The notes below the pieces were generated by a model. It was not told where the DNA came from. It searched no databases and saw only the letters and a list, made by a program, of their open reading frames with translations. From NCBI GenBank assembly GCA_029858165.1, contig JAOUFO010000112.1:1-6068 (forward strand): 6,068 nt of DNA. The letters run 5' to 3'. The position numbers and the translations under genes are program-made. Shown piece after piece: positions 5,587 to 6,068 of the stretch (position 1 is its first letter; every line of letters begins with the position of its first letter). Origin of the DNA: Deltaproteobacteria bacterium (GTDB taxonomy: Bacteria > SAR324 > JACQKK01).

Positions 5587-6068
5587 TAAAAATATGGCAA
5601 AGAAAATACCCAAATCCGAAAACGACGCGGTGCTGGTTCATCCCATATTCCAGACCCCGGTTTGGTATTGGAAGGCCATCGGGGTGGTATCGGCCATGAT
5701 CGCGATCGGCGTGGTCTCCTACGGGGTGCAACTCTATCATGGTCTGGGGGTGACGGGCATGAACCAGCCGGTTTCCTGGGGGTTCTACATCACCAACTTC
5801 GTGTTTTTTATCGGCATCAGCCATGCGGGCACCCTGATTTCGGCCATCCTGCGCCTAAGCCAAACTGAATGGCGGCGGCCCATCACCCGCATTGCCGAGG
5901 TGATCACCGTGGCGGTGCTGGGCATCGGCGCCATGAACATTATTTTGGACCTGGGCCGCCCGGAGCGGATGCTGAACCTCATCTATTATGGCCGGTATCA
6001 ATCCCCCCTGCTGTGGGACGCCACCAGCATCACCACCTACTTTACCGCCAGTTCGGTGTATCTGTTTG
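5579..6068 (+). CDS. qrcD: QrcD: NrfD/PsrC-type membrane quinone-binding subunit of Qrc (C-terminus beyond window)
   Basis: The first 163 residues of an integral membrane protein are present; family members have about 400-450 residues and some ten helices, so well over half is missing. Helices are visible at about 29-52, 66-92 and 104-125, with a fourth beginning near 150. The second helix contains PVSWGFYITNFVFFIGISHAG (split here: PVSWGF at 64-69, GISHAGTL at 79-86), the hallmark of the NrfD/ActC/QrcD group. His82, Glu106 and Asp124 (in LDLGRP 123-128) lie in or near membrane segments and are candidates for quinone or proton handling, by analogy with ActC. The start ATG at 5579 lies inside qrcC, overlapping its last 8 bases, after a purine-rich stretch; a second ATG at 5594 is possible. 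In Qrc this subunit reduces menaquinone and makes the reaction electrogenic. Confidence 0.87.
   Translation, partial: MADKNMAKKIPKSENDAVLVHPIFQTPVWYWKAIGVVSAMIAIGVVSYGVQLYHGLGVTGMNQPVSWGFYITNFVFFIGISHAGTLISAILRLSQTEWRRPITRIAEVITVAVLGIGAMNIILDLGRPERMLNLIYYGRYQSPLLWDATSITTYFTASSVYLF

Noticed and set aside
1640..6068. Alternative Complex III (act operon)
   Set aside because: The iron-sulfur protein is a separate gene rather than fused to the molybdopterin-like protein. It cannot be fully excluded because downstream genes are outside the window.

Overview
The window carries two divergent gene groups separated by about 450 bases of non-coding DNA. The right-hand group matches the four-gene layout of the Qrc menaquinone reductase of sulfate-reducing bacteria: a multiheme cytochrome c, a molybdopterin-oxidoreductase-like protein with a Tat signal, a separate four-cluster ferredoxin subunit and an NrfD/PsrC-type membrane subunit. 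This, with a GC-rich coding style full of GGG and CCC codons, suggests a Desulfobacterota (former deltaproteobacterial) sulfate reducer. That is an inference from gene content; no taxonomic marker is present.

Left part (1-1171, minus strand). A stand-alone protein made only of the RapZ C-terminal domain (695-1171) is followed by a sugar-1-phosphate nucleotidyltransferase of the MurU / mannose-1-phosphate guanylyltransferase type (1-698). The stop of the first overlaps the GTG start of the second by 4 bases (GTGA), so the pair is probably translationally coupled. The nucleotidyltransferase leaves the window close to its C-terminus. The pair points to amino-sugar or cell-wall precursor metabolism.

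Middle (1172-1639). This is the divergent intergenic region. It contains several short inverted repeats, including two overlapping, mutually exclusive dyads at 1517-1538 and a stem that could cover the Shine-Dalgarno-like sequence before the cytochrome gene. No RNA gene or convincing small protein was recognised.

Right part (1640-6068, plus strand). qrcA (pentaheme cytochrome), a 109-base gap with two hairpins, qrcB, then qrcC 22 bases later and qrcD overlapping qrcC by 8 bases and running off the window. From knowledge of the family, periplasmic cytochrome c3 (reduced by hydrogenases and formate dehydrogenases) passes electrons to QrcA, through the QrcB/QrcC iron-sulfur subunits, to the quinone site in QrcD, reducing menaquinone in an energy-conserving reaction. 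Sequence points worth noting are: only five haem motifs in QrcA; loss of the fourth cluster cysteine and of any obvious molybdenum ligand in QrcB; and a complete set of sixteen cluster cysteines in QrcC. The alternative reading, Alternative Complex III, is disfavoured because its ActB is normally one fused protein, but genes beyond position 6068 would decide.
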